NCBI RefSeq assembly: GCF_008801915.1
Contig: NZ_VZOV01000002.1
Coordinates: forward strand, 555,390 to 619,389
Origin: Cupriavidus gilardii
GTDB taxonomy: Bacteria > Pseudomonadota > Gammaproteobacteria > Burkholderiales > Burkholderiaceae
Length of the DNA: 64,000 nt
Reading direction: 5' to 3'
Part shown: one piece after another, positions 37,994 to 47,886 of the stretch
Layout of the letters: each line of letters starts with the position of its first letter
How positions within the stretch are numbered: position 1 is the first letter of the stretch
Program-made: the position numbers and the translations under genes
The notes under the pieces: model-generated
The model's input: only the letters and a program-made list of their open reading frames with translations
Databases searched by the model: none
What the model was told of the DNA's origin: nothing

Positions 37994-38135
37994 GACGGCA
38001 TTATCGGTCACCTGGCGGCGGAAACGCCACCCGGCGCGCAGCGGCGCGGGATGTCGAACCAGGCATCGGGTCCGGCGCGGGGCAGGCGGAACGGGACGGA
38101 CGGGCGCGGCCCGACTCTGCTATCGTCGCGCTTTA

Positions 38136-38171
38136 TTCCCGACTTTGTTCCCGACTGTCTTCCCGACTTCG
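38136..38171. repeat. Three 12-bp tandem repeats in the clsB-mobB divergent region
   Basis: Units TTCCCGACTTTG, TTCCCGACTGTC and TTCCCGACTTCG follow one another without gaps, each sharing TTCCCGACT. They lie in the noncoding gap between divergent clsB and mobB. Repeats spaced by about one helical turn can bind a regulator on one face of the DNA. Confidence 0.6.
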
Positions 38172-38244
38172 TTGGCGTCTGCGTTGACAGCCTCGTCCAC
38201 GACATCGTCCCACCCTCGCCCCCGCGCACTGAGCTGATTCGATC

Positions 38245-38754
38245 GTGAAGGTTTTCGGTATCGCCGGCACCTCCGGCAGCGGCAAGACCACCTTGCTGGA
38301 CCAGTTGATCCCCCGCTTCGTCGGCGCCGGCCTGCGCGTGGCCGGCGTCAAACATACCCATCACGGATTCGACCCCGACACCCCGGGCAAGGATTCGTGG
38401 CGCATGCGCGAGGCCGGCTGTGCCAATGTGGTGCTGGTCGGCGCACGCCATCTGACGCTGATGCGCCGCTACGCGCAGGGCGCGCCGTCGCCCGAACTGG
38501 CCGACGCGCTGGCGGTGCTGCCGGCCGATACCGACCTGGTTCTGGTCGAGGGATACAAGCACAGCGACGTGCCCAAGCTAGAGGTCTATCGTCCCGGCCA
38601 TGGCCGGCCGCCGCTGTGGCCCGACGTGCCCGGCATCGTCGGCGTCGCCACGGACGACCCCGAGCAGGTGGCCGCGCTGACCCGGCTGCCAGTGCTCGAC
38701 CTGAACCGGATCGACGCCATCGAGGCCTTCGTGCGGGAGCAGGCCGGGCTGTAG
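38245..38754 (+). CDS. mobB: Molybdopterin-guanine dinucleotide biosynthesis protein MobB
   Basis: A 169-residue P-loop GTPase that assists addition of a nucleotide to the molybdenum cofactor. Walker A is GTSGSGKTT (about residues 8-16), with VKHTHHGFDPDTPGKDSWRMREAG (about 35-58) and VLVEGYKH (about 98) as family signatures. The start is GTG 38245, without a strong ribosome binding site. It stands alone on the plus strand. A Cox-type molybdenum hydroxylase is encoded 20 kb away, but such enzymes usually carry the cytosine-dinucleotide form of the cofactor, so a link is not implied. Confidence 0.94.
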   Translation: MKVFGIAGTSGSGKTTLLDQLIPRFVGAGLRVAGVKHTHHGFDPDTPGKDSWRMREAGCANVVLVGARHLTLMRRYAQGAPSPELADALAVLPADTDLVLVEGYKHSDVPKLEVYRPGHGRPPLWPDVPGIVGVATDDPEQVAALTRLPVLDLNRIDAIEAFVREQAGL

Positions 38755-38806
38755 CTGTGGTGAAAGCGGTAGCGCGGCTTCGCCGCCGGGCCAGCGAACC
38801 GGGCGG

Positions 38807-39598
38807 CTAGCCGGCCGCGCCCGCCGTCTCGTCGCTGTGCCGCGGATTGACCTCGGGTACCTGCGGCCGCGCCAGCTCGGCGACCAGCGGCACGTGGTCC
38901 GAGCGCTGCGCCCAGTCGCGGCCGGTCAGCACGCGGGCGCGCTCGATCTCGAAGCCGCGCACGTAGATGCGGTCGAGCTGCCACCACGGCATATGGCTCG
39001 GAAAGGTATGCAGCCGAGAACCGCGCGCATGCGAGGCCTCCAGCGCGCCCAGCGTATTGCAGATCAGCGCGTCGAGCCGGTGGTTCCAGTCGTTGAAGTC
39101 GCCGGCGATCACCAGCGGCGCGTCGGCCGGCACCACGTTGCGCACCCGTTCGACCAGCGCCTCGGCCTGGCGCGCGCGGCTGCGCGCGAACAGGCCGAAA
39201 TGCACGCAGATCAGATGCGCCTCGATGCCATGGATGTCGGCCACCGCATGCAGCAGCCCGCGCTGCTCGAAGCGATGGTCCGAGATATCGAGGTTCTCCG
39301 ACATCAGGATCGGATGGCGCGACAGGATCGCGTTGCCGTGGTGGCCGTGGTCATAGACCGCGTTGCGGCCATAGACCGAATGCGGATAGGCATCGGTCGC
39401 CAGGTAGTTCAGCTGCGTGTAGTCGGAATCGAACAGCGCGGCGGCCACCAGGCGGTCGTTGCGGTCCTGCACTTCCTGCAGGAAGACGATGTCGGCGTCG
39501 ACCGTCTGCAGGCCGTCGCGCACATGCTGGATGCGCGGGCGGCGCGCGAAGCCGGTCAGTCCCTTGTGGATGTTGTAGGTGACCACGCGCAACTTCAT
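38807..39598 (-). CDS. Endonuclease/exonuclease/phosphatase (EEP) family protein, YbhP-like
   Basis: A 263-residue member of the EEP fold, which includes DNA repair nucleases and lipid phosphodiesterases. Catalytic residues appear as VVTYNIHKG (about residues 4-12), FLQEVQDRN with the metal-binding Glu (about 44), VIAGDFNDWNHRL (about 167), and SDHVPLVAEL near the end. ATG 39598 overlaps the nudB stop by four bases (ATGA). clsB next to such genes is a recurring arrangement and suggests a membrane-lipid link, which remains an inference. A longer reading from 39874 has no family sequence. Confidence 0.9.
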   Translation of the reverse strand: MKLRVVTYNIHKGLTGFARRPRIQHVRDGLQTVDADIVFLQEVQDRNDRLVAAALFDSDYTQLNYLATDAYPHSVYGRNAVYDHGHHGNAILSRHPILMSENLDISDHRFEQRGLLHAVADIHGIEAHLICVHFGLFARSRARQAEALVERVRNVVPADAPLVIAGDFNDWNHRLDALICNTLGALEASHARGSRLHTFPSHMPWWQLDRIYVRGFEIERARVLTGRDWAQRSDHVPLVAELARPQVPEVNPRHSDETAGAAG

Positions 39599-40116
39599 CG
39601 CGGCCCTCCGGACTGGCCGGCGTCCGCGATGGCGACGGGGCCAACGGCGCCTGCCGCACAGGCAGTCGCCCCGGCCGCGGCGCGCCAGGCCAGCTGGCGG
39701 ACCGCTTCGGCATTGCTCGACGAGAAGCAGCGCGCGGCCGCCTGCTCCCACGGCAGCCAGACCGATTGCAGATGCTCGCGCGGCGCCAGCGTGACCGGCA
39801 GCGGCCGGTCGACGCACAGGCCGAACCAGTGCTCGACATTGCGCGTGACGCCGGGCGCGTAGCGATGGCGCCATTCGGGGTAGATCTCGTACTCGATGTG
39901 GTGGCCCCAGTCCTGCAAGCGGTGCTCGCTGGCGACGATGCCGGTCTCCTCGGCCACCTCGCGGGCGGCGGTCAATGCCAGGGGTTCGTCGGGGGTATCG
40001 AGACTGCCGGTGACCGATTGCCAGAAGCCGGGACGGTCGGCCCGCTCCAGCAGCAGGACCTGCAGATCGGCCGTATGGATCACGACCAGCACGGATTCGG
40101 GAATCTTGTAGGGCAT
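39595..40116 (-). CDS. nudB: Dihydroneopterin triphosphate diphosphatase (Nudix)
   Basis: Removes pyrophosphate from dihydroneopterin triphosphate in folate synthesis. From ATG 40116 the protein is 173 residues, starting MPYKIPESVLVVIHT as in NudB. The Nudix box runs from GSLDTPDEP to REVAEETGI (about residues 38-61). Its spacing between the first Gly and Glu is one residue longer than the standard box. The C-terminal half has the NudB features NVEHWFGL and APREHLQSVWL. Its stop overlaps the EEP gene start, so the two are coupled. Confidence 0.92.
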   Translation of the reverse strand: MPYKIPESVLVVIHTADLQVLLLERADRPGFWQSVTGSLDTPDEPLALTAAREVAEETGIVASEHRLQDWGHHIEYEIYPEWRHRYAPGVTRNVEHWFGLCVDRPLPVTLAPREHLQSVWLPWEQAAARCFSSSNAEAVRQLAWRAAAGATACAAGAVGPVAIADAGQSGGPR

Positions 40117-40255
40117 GGGATCGGACGGGAACAGGCTGACAAGCTTAACGCAGTTGCCTGATGGCGCCACCGGGCTTAGTCCGACAAGCCCTGGAGGCGT
40201 GGGGATGATGTGATGGCATGGGCACTGGTAAGGCGCCCATGCCCATTGCCCCCGT

Positions 40256-41140
40256 TCAGGCCCGCTCTTCGCGGACGGAAGCTTCGCGCACCCAGCTGTC
40301 GAACACGTCCGGCGAGTCGCCGTGGCCCCAGGCGGCGCGCAGCTGCTGCATCAGCGGCGCCAGCGATTCGGTGTAGCGCGCCGCGGCGGCGTGGGCCTCG
40401 GTCGCCAGCGCCTCGGCGGCCTGGGCGGCGCGCGCCTGCATTTCGGTGCGGGCCTGCGCGACTTCCTTCTCGCGCTGGCCCAGCGCGTGGTACTTCTGGA
40501 TCAGGAAGCGCTGGTAGTCGCCACCCTCGCCTTGCGGCGCCTGCGCGGCCTGGGCGTTCACCTGTTCGAAGCGCAGCACGATGCTGGCGGTCTCCTGCTC
40601 GATCTGCGCGGCCTCGGCCACCAGCGCCTGCGCCGCGTCCTGCAGCGCCAGCGCATCGCGGCGGCGGGCCTGCAGTTGCGCGGCCATCGTCTCGAAGGTC
40701 CGCTGCGCGGCCAGGTAGGCCTGCACCACGGGCTGCGGCGCGACCACCAGCAGCGGATCGGCACCGCTGCCGCGTCGGCCCGGCAGCAACGCATCTTCCG
40801 GCAGGCGCAGGTTGCCGACTTCCTCGAGCCAGCGCCCGCGCGCCATCACCGCCGCCACGGTGTCCAGCGCCACGCGCCGCAGCGCCTCGGCGCGCTGCAT
40901 CTGCACCGCACCGCCCTCGGCCGCCGCGCTGCCGACCTGCGCCGCATGCGCGATATCGGGAACGCAGGCGGCCACCGTGGTCGCCACCGATTCCGACATC
41001 GCCTGCGCGGACTTGCGCACCGCGCGGCGCAGCTCGAAGCGCGCCAGCAGCATCATCACCAGCCCGGCCACCAGCCAGGTCAGGATCGTCTCCGCATGCT
41101 GCAGCAGGAATTGGCGGATCAGTTCGATATCCAGTGTCAC
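40256..41140 (-). CDS. Unrecognised membrane-anchored coiled-coil protein
   Basis: A 294-residue protein I cannot assign. One hydrophobic helix near the N-terminus (TILTWLVAGLVMMLLARF, about residues 18-35) is followed by a basic patch (ELRRAVRKS). Then comes a long Ala/Gln/Glu-rich region with heptad-like character (about residues 130-265) and a short acidic end. It has no obvious catalytic motif. It lies between nudB and aspS, all on the minus strand, and starts about 180 bp after the aspS stop with a terminator in between, so it is likely transcribed on its own. It could be a membrane-anchored scaffold; no function is claimed. Confidence 0.75.
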   Translation of the reverse strand: MTLDIELIRQFLLQHAETILTWLVAGLVMMLLARFELRRAVRKSAQAMSESVATTVAACVPDIAHAAQVGSAAAEGGAVQMQRAEALRRVALDTVAAVMARGRWLEEVGNLRLPEDALLPGRRGSGADPLLVVAPQPVVQAYLAAQRTFETMAAQLQARRRDALALQDAAQALVAEAAQIEQETASIVLRFEQVNAQAAQAPQGEGGDYQRFLIQKYHALGQREKEVAQARTEMQARAAQAAEALATEAHAAAARYTESLAPLMQQLRAAWGHGDSPDVFDSWVREASVREERA

Positions 41141-41263
41141 CTTTGTTCTCCGTTGTCAGGCGCTGCTGCCGGGGGCAGCCCGATGGATGACCCAGCGAGG
41201 TGGCCGATCGTTCCCACGGGAAACAATTGGAAACCTCGATCGCCCTCCCCAGCCTACACAAAC

Positions 41264-41292
41264 AAAAAACGGCCGCGCTCGCGCACGGCCGT
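41264..41292 (-). terminator. Terminator downstream of aspS
   Basis: A stem ACGGCCG/CGGCCGT (41269-41275 with 41286-41292), with an internal GCGC pair in the loop, is followed in the minus direction by a T-rich run (complement of 41264-41269). It lies 30 bp after the aspS stop. Confidence 0.8.
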
Positions 41293-41320
41293 CGTCTCTG
41301 TCGCTAGCGCGCCAGCGGCA

Positions 41321-43129
41321 TCACGCCGAAGCCTTCGGCTCGGGCGTGCGCAGCCGGATATGCAGCTCGCGCAGCTGCTTCTCGTCGACCGAGCTCGGCG
41401 CCTGCGTCAGCAGATCCTGCGCGCGCTGGGTCTTCGGGAACGCGATCACGTCGCGGATCGAATCGGCGCCGGCCATCATCGTGACGATGCGGTCCAGGCC
41501 GAAGGCGATGCCGCCATGCGGGGGCGCGCCGTACTGCAGCGCGTCCAGCAGATAGCCGAACTTGGCGCGCGCCTCTTCCTCGTTGATCTTCAGCGCGCGG
41601 AACACCTTGCTCTGCACGTCCTCGCGATAGATCCGCACCGAGCCGCCGCCGATTTCCCAGCCGTTGAGCACCATGTCGTAGGCCTTGGCGATGCACTTGC
41701 CCGGATCGGTGGCCAGGTATTCCAGATGCTCGTCCTTCGGGCTGGTGAACGGGTGGTGCATCGCGACCCAGCGGGCGTCTTCCTCGTCGTACTCGAACAT
41801 CGGGAAGTCGACGACCCACAGCGGCTTCCACGCGTCCTCGAACAGGCCGTTGGCCTTGCCGAATTCCGAGTGGCCGATCTTCAGGCGCAGCGCGCCCATC
41901 GCGTCATTGACGACCTTGGCCTTGTCGGCGCCGAAGAACAGGATGTCGCCATCCTGCGCGCCCGAGCGCTTCAGGATCTCGGCGATCGCGGCGTCATGCA
42001 GGTTCTTGACGATCGGCGACTGCAGGCCGTCGCGGCCCTTGGCCACTTCGTTGACCTTGATCCAGGCCAGGCCCTTGGCGCCGTAGATCGCGACGAATTG
42101 CGTATAGGCATCGATCTCGCCGCGCGAGATCTGGCCGCCGCCGGGCACGCGCAGCGCGACCACGCGGCCGTTGTCGCTGTTGGCCGGACCCGAGAACACC
42201 TTGAAGTCGACGTCCTTCATGACCTCGGTCAGCTCGGTGAATTCGAGCTTGACGCGCAGGTCCGGCTTGTCCGAGCCGAAGCGGGCCATCGCCTCGCGGA
42301 ATTCCATCACCGGGAACTTGTCGTCGAGCGCCACGCCGATGGTGTTCTTGAACACCGTGCGGATCATGTTCTCGAACAGGTCGCGGATGTCCTGCTCGGT
42401 CAGGAACGAGGTCTCGCAGTCGATCTGCGTGAATTCGGGCTGGCGGTCGGCGCGCAGGTCCTCGTCGCGGAAGCACTTGGTGATCTGGTAGTAGCGATCG
42501 AACCCCGACACCATCAGCATCTGCTTGAACAGCTGCGGCGACTGCGGCAGCGCGAAGAAGTGGCCCGGGTTGACCCGCGACGGCACCAGGTAGTCGCGCG
42601 CGCCTTCCGGCGTGCTCTTGCCCAGCATCGGCGTCTCGATGTCGATGAAGCCCTGCTCGTCCAGGTACTTGCGCACTTCCATCGCGACCTTGTAGCGCAG
42701 GCGCAGGTTGTACTGCATCTGCGGGCGGCGCAGGTCCAGCACGCGGTGCGTCAGGCGCGTGGTCTCCGACAGGTTGTCGTCGTCGAGCTGGAACGGCGGC
42801 GTGACCGACGGGTTCAGCACGGTCAGCTCGTGGCACAGCACCTCGATCTTGCCCGAGGTCAGGTTGGCGTTCTCGGTGCCGGCCGGGCGCGCGCGCACCT
42901 TGCCGGTCACGCGGATGCAGAACTCGTTGCGGATGTCCTCGGCGACCTTGAACATTTCGGGGCGGTCCGGATCGCAGACGACCTGCACCAGCCCTTCGCG
43001 ATCGCGCAGGTCGATGAAGATCACGCCGCCGTGGTCGCGGCGCCGTTGCACCCAGCCGGTCAGGGCCACTTCCTGGCCAGTCAGTTGTTCGGTCACGAGA
43101 CCGCAGTAGTGAGTTCGCATGGAGGACAT
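41321..43129 (-). CDS. aspS: Aspartyl-tRNA synthetase
   Basis: A 602-residue class II synthetase. The N-terminal OB-fold ([22 protein letters not shown], about residues 28-50) binds the tRNA anticodon; the catalytic domain has motif 2 [20 protein letters not shown] (about 220-239) and motif 3 [16 protein letters not shown] (about 539-554), with a GAD insertion between. The start is uncertain between ATG 43129 ([10 protein letters not shown]) and ATG 43120 (MRTHYCG). No ribosome binding site is convincing for either. Many bacteria of this group use a non-discriminating enzyme that also charges tRNA-Asn; I cannot tell here. Confidence 0.96.
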   Translation of the reverse strand: MSSMRTHYCGLVTEQLTGQEVALTGWVQRRRDHGGVIFIDLRDREGLVQVVCDPDRPEMFKVAEDIRNEFCIRVTGKVRARPAGTENANLTSGKIEVLCHELTVLNPSVTPPFQLDDDNLSETTRLTHRVLDLRRPQMQYNLRLRYKVAMEVRKYLDEQGFIDIETPMLGKSTPEGARDYLVPSRVNPGHFFALPQSPQLFKQMLMVSGFDRYYQITKCFRDEDLRADRQPEFTQIDCETSFLTEQDIRDLFENMIRTVFKNTIGVALDDKFPVMEFREAMARFGSDKPDLRVKLEFTELTEVMKDVDFKVFSGPANSDNGRVVALRVPGGGQISRGEIDAYTQFVAIYGAKGLAWIKVNEVAKGRDGLQSPIVKNLHDAAIAEILKRSGAQDGDILFFGADKAKVVNDAMGALRLKIGHSEFGKANGLFEDAWKPLWVVDFPMFEYDEEDARWVAMHHPFTSPKDEHLEYLATDPGKCIAKAYDMVLNGWEIGGGSVRIYREDVQSKVFRALKINEEEARAKFGYLLDALQYGAPPHGGIAFGLDRIVTMMAGADSIRDVIAFPKTQRAQDLLTQAPSSVDEKQLRELHIRLRTPEPKASA

Positions 43130-43175
43130 AGGAGAAATTCCCGGTAAGGCGCGGCCGCGCTCGGGCGGCCCGCGG

Positions 43176-43886
43176 TCAATTGGAGTGCGATGGGTCGGCG
43201 GCGGAGACGCCGGCAGTGGGGCCCGCAGCGGAGCCGGCGGCGCGGTTCGGCGCGGCCTTGCGCGGCAGCTCGGCCGGCGCGACCACACCCATCGACACGA
43301 TGTATTTCAGGGCGGCATCGACGGTCATGTCGAGCTCGATGGTGTCGGCCTTGGGCATCATCAGGAAGAAGCCCGAGGTCGGATTCGGCGTGGTCGGCAC
43401 GTAGACGCTGACGTATTCGCCCTGCAGGTGGTTCTGCACGTCGCCGCCGGGCCGGCCGGTCAGGAAGGCGATCGTCCACGAGCCCTCGCGCGGGTACTGC
43501 ACCAGCAGCGCCTTGCGGAACGCGTTGCCCGACGAGGACAGCAGCGTGTCGGAGACCTGCTTGACGCTGGAATAGATCGGGCCGACCACCGGGATATGGT
43601 GCAGCAGCGCTTCCCACCAGCGCACCAGGCGCTGGCCGATGAAGTTGTGCGCCAGCACGCCGACCAGCAGGATGAACAGCAGCGTCAGGATCGCGCCCAG
43701 GCCGGGCACGCGCATGCCGAACAGCTGGCGGTCGAACTGCCAGGCCTCGGGCAGCAGCGCGAGGCTCTGGTCCATCGTGCCGATGATCAGGCTGAGCACC
43801 CACAGCGTGATGCCCAGCGGTACCAGCACCAGCAGGCCGGTCAGGAACCAGGTCTTCAGTGCGGAAGTTTTCTTGTTGGTTGCCAC
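43176..43886 (-). CDS. DUF502 family membrane protein
   Basis: A 236-residue inner-membrane protein of unknown function. Two hydrophobic helices (about residues 12-34 and 65-88) are followed by [18 protein letters not shown], then [16 protein letters not shown] and [18 protein letters not shown], which are DUF502 signatures. The GTG at 43886 follows AGGAAGGAAC and gives the family-typical opening; the frame upstream is open but reads through the FmdB gene. It lies between fmdB and aspS at short distances, an arrangement seen across this group. The C-terminal 25 residues are low complexity. Confidence 0.9.
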   Translation of the reverse strand: MATNKKTSALKTWFLTGLLVLVPLGITLWVLSLIIGTMDQSLALLPEAWQFDRQLFGMRVPGLGAILTLLFILLVGVLAHNFIGQRLVRWWEALLHHIPVVGPIYSSVKQVSDTLLSSSGNAFRKALLVQYPREGSWTIAFLTGRPGGDVQNHLQGEYVSVYVPTTPNPTSGFFLMMPKADTIELDMTVDAALKYIVSMGVVAPAELPRKAAPNRAAGSAAGPTAGVSAADPSHSN

Positions 43887-43899
43887 GTTCCTTCCTGGT

Positions 43900-44226
43900 T
43901 CAGTGGCAGGCGCAGGCGCTGCCGCAGCCGCCGGCCGCGCTCGCCCCGCTGGCGGACGCCGACGTCTCGGCCGGCTTGGCGGCGCCGGCGTCGCCGGTGC
44001 CGGCGGACGCGCCCGAGCTGGCGCCGGCGCTGCCGCTGTTGCCACCGCGGAAGTCGGTCACGTACCAGCCAGAACCCTTGAGCTGGAACCCGGCTGCGGT
44101 CAGCTGCTTCTTGAAGGCCCCCGCCGTATTGCAGGATGGGCAGTCGGTGAGCGGGGCATCGCTCATTTTCTGCAGCACATCGCGCCCATGGCCGCAGGCG
44201 TCGCAACGGTAGGCATAGATCGGCAT
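43900..44226 (-). CDS. FmdB-family zinc-ribbon protein
   Basis: A 108-residue protein with a zinc ribbon at the N-terminus: MPIYAYRCDACGHGRDVLQK and, about 18 residues later, CPSC. FmdB is named for a regulator of formamidase but most members have no known role. From about residue 60 it is Gly/Ser/Ala-rich, ending in a Cys/His tail (CGSACACH). ATG 44226 has the typical opening MPIYAYRC. It is 13 bp upstream of the DUF502 gene and follows a TATAAT at 44372-44367. Confidence 0.9.
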   Translation of the reverse strand: MPIYAYRCDACGHGRDVLQKMSDAPLTDCPSCNTAGAFKKQLTAAGFQLKGSGWYVTDFRGGNSGSAGASSGASAGTGDAGAAKPAETSASASGASAAGGCGSACACH

Positions 44227-44366
44227 TGTGGTTCTCCGGGAGATCCCCATTGGGTCAACAAGGGATCAACAAAGGGGTCGACAAAAAATCAATGGAAATC
44301 AACGCGCGCGGCCGGCGCGGCGTTCCAGGCTGTCGCCCGCCACCGTCCGGCCATGCAAAGCCTTGA

Positions 44367-44372
44367 ATTATA
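44367..44372 (-). promoter_or_regulatory. -10 box for the fmdB-DUF502-aspS genes
   Basis: A perfect TATAAT on the minus strand, about 140 bp upstream of fmdB. No good -35 box is seen at the expected spacing. The transcript would have a leader of about 135 nt. Confidence 0.45.
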
Positions 44373-44482
44373 AACCGTTTGGACGCCGTTGCCGCCGGAA
44401 AAGCGGCCGGCCTGGGCCGCAGACCGGCCGATTGGCGGCCGGGGCGCAATCTGGCCGCGCGGCAGCCCTTTCGGGCCGCCAA

Positions 44483-45919
44483 TCAGGCGATATGCACTTC
44501 CTTGACCGGCGGGCGGTCGCCGATCCACTGCGGCAGCAGCGAGCCGACCAGCATGCCGCCGAGCGAGAACAGCAGGCCCACCATCTGCGGCGGCACCGCG
44601 GCGTCGGCGAAGGCGATCTCGCAGACCAGCCACGAGCTCAGGCCGAGCAGGATCGCCGCCAGGCCGCCCTGGCGCGTGGCGCGCTTCCAGAACAGGCCGA
44701 ACGCGAGCGGCACGAACGACGACACCAGCGTGACCTTGTAGGCATTCTCGACCATGTGGAAGATCGACAGGTGCGAGTTCAGCGCGAACAGCGTGACCAG
44801 CGTGGTGAACACCAGCACGACCGCCTGCATCACCCGCAGGAAGCGCCTGTCGTCCAGATGGCGGAAGTACGGCCGCAGGATGTTCTCGGCGAAGGTCACC
44901 GACGGCGCCAGCAGCGTGGCCGACGCGCAGCTCTTGATCGCCGACAGCAGCGCGCCGAAGAACATCACCTGAGCGAACAGCGGGGCGTGGTCCAGGATCA
45001 GCGTCGGCAGGATCAGTTGCGAATCGGTATCGATGTAGCGCTGCACCATCGCCGGATCGATCAGCGTGGCCGAATACGCCAGGAACATCGGGATGAAGGC
45101 GAAGCAGAAGTACAGCACGCCGCCCAGCACCGAGGCGCGGCCGGCGATCTGCTCGGTGCGCGACGACGTGACCCGCTGGAACACGTCCTGCTGCGGGATC
45201 GAGCCGAGCATCATCGTAAACAGCGCGGCGGCAAAGCCGATGATCTGGATCAGGTCGAGTTCGGGCAGGAATTCGAGCTTGCCCGCCGCCGCCGCGTGCG
45301 ACACCACCGCCGACACGCCGCCGGCCTGGCCGCTGACCTCGTAGCCGATATACAGCATGCCGATCACGATGATGATCATCTGGATGAAGTCGGTGATCGC
45401 CACCGACCACATGCCGCCGAACAGCGTGTAGATCAGCACGCTGGCCGCGCCGATCATCATGCCGGCGTCCTGCGACAGCGCGCCGTCCGAGACCGTGTAG
45501 AACACCAGACCCAGCGCCTTGATCTGCGCCGCGACCCAGCCCAGGTAGGACACCACGATGCACAGCGTGGTCAGGATCTCGGCCAGCCGCCCATAGCGGT
45601 TGTGGTAGTAGTCGCCGATCGTCAGCAGGTTCATCCGGTACAGCGGACGGGCGAAGAACAGGCCGACCAGGATCAGGCACAGCGACGAGCCGAAGGGGTC
45701 GGACACCACGCCGGACAGCCCTTCCTTCAGGAATACCGCCGGGATGCCGAGCACGGTCTCGGAGCCGAACCAGGTCGCGAACACGGTCGCGGTGACCACG
45801 TAGAACGGCAGGCTGCGGCCCGCCACGGCGAAGTCGGTCGTGTTGCGCACGCGCAGCGCGGCCCACAGGCCGATGCCGACCGAGATTACCCAGTAGATGA
45901 TGACGAACCAGATCAGCAT
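44483..45919 (-). CDS. Sodium:solute symporter (SSS) family protein
   Basis: A 478-residue transporter with about 13 hydrophobic helices. The first helix and loop (GIGLWAALRVRNTTDFAVAGRSLP, about residues 15-38) and the ATVFATWFGSETVLGIPAVFL segment (about 44-64) are typical of the family, as is ARPLYRMNLLTIGDYYHNRYG near 90. Transport is driven by a sodium gradient. The substrate is unknown; relatives carry proline, pantothenate or carboxylates. It stands alone between ubiB and the fmdB promoter region on the same strand. Confidence 0.92.
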   Translation of the reverse strand: MLIWFVIIYWVISVGIGLWAALRVRNTTDFAVAGRSLPFYVVTATVFATWFGSETVLGIPAVFLKEGLSGVVSDPFGSSLCLILVGLFFARPLYRMNLLTIGDYYHNRYGRLAEILTTLCIVVSYLGWVAAQIKALGLVFYTVSDGALSQDAGMMIGAASVLIYTLFGGMWSVAITDFIQMIIIVIGMLYIGYEVSGQAGGVSAVVSHAAAAGKLEFLPELDLIQIIGFAAALFTMMLGSIPQQDVFQRVTSSRTEQIAGRASVLGGVLYFCFAFIPMFLAYSATLIDPAMVQRYIDTDSQLILPTLILDHAPLFAQVMFFGALLSAIKSCASATLLAPSVTFAENILRPYFRHLDDRRFLRVMQAVVLVFTTLVTLFALNSHLSIFHMVENAYKVTLVSSFVPLAFGLFWKRATRQGGLAAILLGLSSWLVCEIAFADAAVPPQMVGLLFSLGGMLVGSLLPQWIGDRPPVKEVHIA

Positions 45920-46087
45920 GCTGCTGCCCTATCCCAAAGAGCCCAGGGGCCAAGAAACCGAATGGCGGACGGCGGCAAGATCATGCGCGCGTCCGCAGTC
46001 CAATTCATCGGTCGGGGCCGCGTGGGTGGCGGATCGGGTGCCCTGGGACGAGCACTGGCCTGCGGTCGTAGCCGAATCAAAACGCGG

Positions 46088-46114
46088 ATTATAGCGATGC
46101 AAGCGGCGATACAA
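46088..46114 (-). promoter_or_regulatory. Promoter of the symporter gene
   Basis: Minus-strand TTGTAT (46114-46109) and perfect TATAAT (46093-46088), 15 bp apart (shorter than ideal). It lies 170 bp upstream of the symporter start. A GC-rich hairpin (arms 46117-46126 and 46136-46146) lies just upstream. Confidence 0.45.
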
Positions 46115-46203
46115 GCGCGCGCTGCCAAAAAAATCGGCAGCCGCGCGGGACATCGAAGCGGGTTGGACCGGCGACGGCGGCAGGCCGCCCCTCGGCCAAT
46201 CCC

Positions 46204-47778
46204 TCAACCGAGCCAGTCGACCAGCTGCGTCGCCGCCACCGCGATGGCCACGGCGCCGATCAGCAGCAGCCCGATCGCCAGCATCCGGTTGGTGCGGCGC
46301 TGCTCGACCACCAGCGCCGCCAGCAGGCGGTCCTGCTGGCTGTTGTTGACCAGCGCGCGGCGTTCCAGGAACTGATGCGCCAGGCGGGGAAAGTCGGGCA
46401 GCATCTTGGCCCATTGCGGCGCCTCGACCTGGATGCGCTCCCAGGCGCCGCGCCAGCCGACCTGCTCGTGCATCCAGCGCTCCAGGTAGGGCTTGGCGGT
46501 CTTCCACAGATCGAGGTCCGGGTCCAGCTGGCGGCCAAGCCCTTCGATATTGAGCAGCGTCTTCTGCAGCAGCACCAGCTGCGGCTGGATCTCGACGTTG
46601 AAGCGGCGCGAGGTCTGGAACAGCCGCATCAGCACCATGCCCAGCGAGATCTCCTTCAGCGGCTTGTCGAAGTACGGCTCGCAGCAGGCGCGCACCGCGC
46701 TCTCGAGCTCCTCGACCCGGGTCTGCGGCGGTACCCAGCCCGACTCGACGTGCAACAGCGCGACGCGATGGTAGTCGCGGCGGAAGAAGGCGATGAAGTT
46801 CTGCGCCAGGTAGTTCTTGTCGAACTCGGACAGCGCGCCGACGATGCCGAAGTCCAGCGCGATATAGCGGCCGAAGGTCTCGGGCTGCACCGACACCAGG
46901 ATGTTGCCGGGGTGCATGTCGGCGTGGAAGAAGCCGTCGCGGAACACCTGCGTGAAGAAGATCTCGACGCCCTCCTCCGCCAGCCGGTGCAGGTCGACGC
47001 CGGCGGCCTTCAGCGATTCGGTGCGCGAGATCGGGATGCCGTGCATCCGCTCCATCACGAACACCTCGCTGCTGCAGAAGTCCCAGAACACTTCGGGCAC
47101 CAGCAGCAGCTCGGTGTCCTGGAAGTTGCGGCGCAGCTGGCTGGCGTTGGCCGCCTCGATCATCAGATCGAGCTCGTCATGCAGGTACTTGTCGAACTCG
47201 GCGACCACCTCGCGCGGCTTGAGCCGCTTGCCGTCGGCCGAGACCCGCTCGATCCAGACCGCGACATCGCGCATCAGCGCCAGGTCGCTGTCGATCACCG
47301 GCAGCATGCCGGGCCGCAGCACCTTGACCGCGACCTCGCGGCCGCGATACGGGCCGGCCTTCAGCGTGGCGAAATGCACCTGCGCGATCGACGCGCTGGC
47401 GACCGGCTGGTGCTCGAAGGTCTCGAACAGCTGCGTCAGCGGCCGGCCCAGCGAGCGCTCGATGATGGCGACCGCGACGGCCGGATCGAACGGCGGCACC
47501 TGGTCCTGCAGCAGCGCCAGTTCGTCGGCGATGTCGGCCGGCAGCAGGTCGCGCCGGGTCGACAGCACCTGGCCGAACTTGACGAAGATCGGCCCCAGCC
47601 GCGTCAGCGCCAGCCGCAGCCGCACGCCGCGCGGCACGGTGTCGAGCTTGCGTCCGATCGTGATGACCCTGACCAGCAGGCGGATATGCCGGTTCTGGAA
47701 ACCGGACAGCACCAGCTCGTCCAGGCCGTAGTAGAAGATGACAAAGGCGATCTTGCAGAGGCGCAGGAAACGGGTCAT
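46204..47778 (-). CDS. ubiB: Ubiquinone biosynthesis kinase-like protein UbiB
   Basis: A 524-residue atypical ABC1/ADCK-fold protein needed for ubiquinone synthesis, probably an ATPase handling lipid intermediates at the membrane. Family marks are [14 protein letters not shown] (about residues 67-80), [11 protein letters not shown] (about 130), [11 protein letters not shown] (about 289) and ALDFGIVG (about 309). Two C-terminal hydrophobic helices (about 492-520) anchor it. It follows ubiJ on the same strand with a 108-bp gap, in the usual ubiE-ubiJ-ubiB order with a Tim44-like gene inserted. Confidence 0.97.
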   Translation of the reverse strand: MTRFLRLCKIAFVIFYYGLDELVLSGFQNRHIRLLVRVITIGRKLDTVPRGVRLRLALTRLGPIFVKFGQVLSTRRDLLPADIADELALLQDQVPPFDPAVAVAIIERSLGRPLTQLFETFEHQPVASASIAQVHFATLKAGPYRGREVAVKVLRPGMLPVIDSDLALMRDVAVWIERVSADGKRLKPREVVAEFDKYLHDELDLMIEAANASQLRRNFQDTELLLVPEVFWDFCSSEVFVMERMHGIPISRTESLKAAGVDLHRLAEEGVEIFFTQVFRDGFFHADMHPGNILVSVQPETFGRYIALDFGIVGALSEFDKNYLAQNFIAFFRRDYHRVALLHVESGWVPPQTRVEELESAVRACCEPYFDKPLKEISLGMVLMRLFQTSRRFNVEIQPQLVLLQKTLLNIEGLGRQLDPDLDLWKTAKPYLERWMHEQVGWRGAWERIQVEAPQWAKMLPDFPRLAHQFLERRALVNNSQQDRLLAALVVEQRRTNRMLAIGLLLIGAVAIAVAATQLVDWLG

Positions 47779-47886
47779 GCAGGTCTTGTCGGTAAGCCGG
47801 CCGGATCGGGACGCGCCGTTGCGCGTCGTTGCCGCCGGCGGGCGGGATTCTTGTCAGCGGTTCCGCGCTCGGCGCGGCTGGCCCGT

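Noticed and set aside
38245..38754. mobB as a dedicated partner of the cox-type operon
   Set aside because: Cox-type hydroxylases usually carry the cytosine form of the cofactor, made with MocA, and the genes are 20 kb apart.
46117..46146. Hairpin between ubiB and the symporter as a terminator
   Set aside because: Its T-run lies in the loop and not after the stem, so it does not fit a standard intrinsic terminator.
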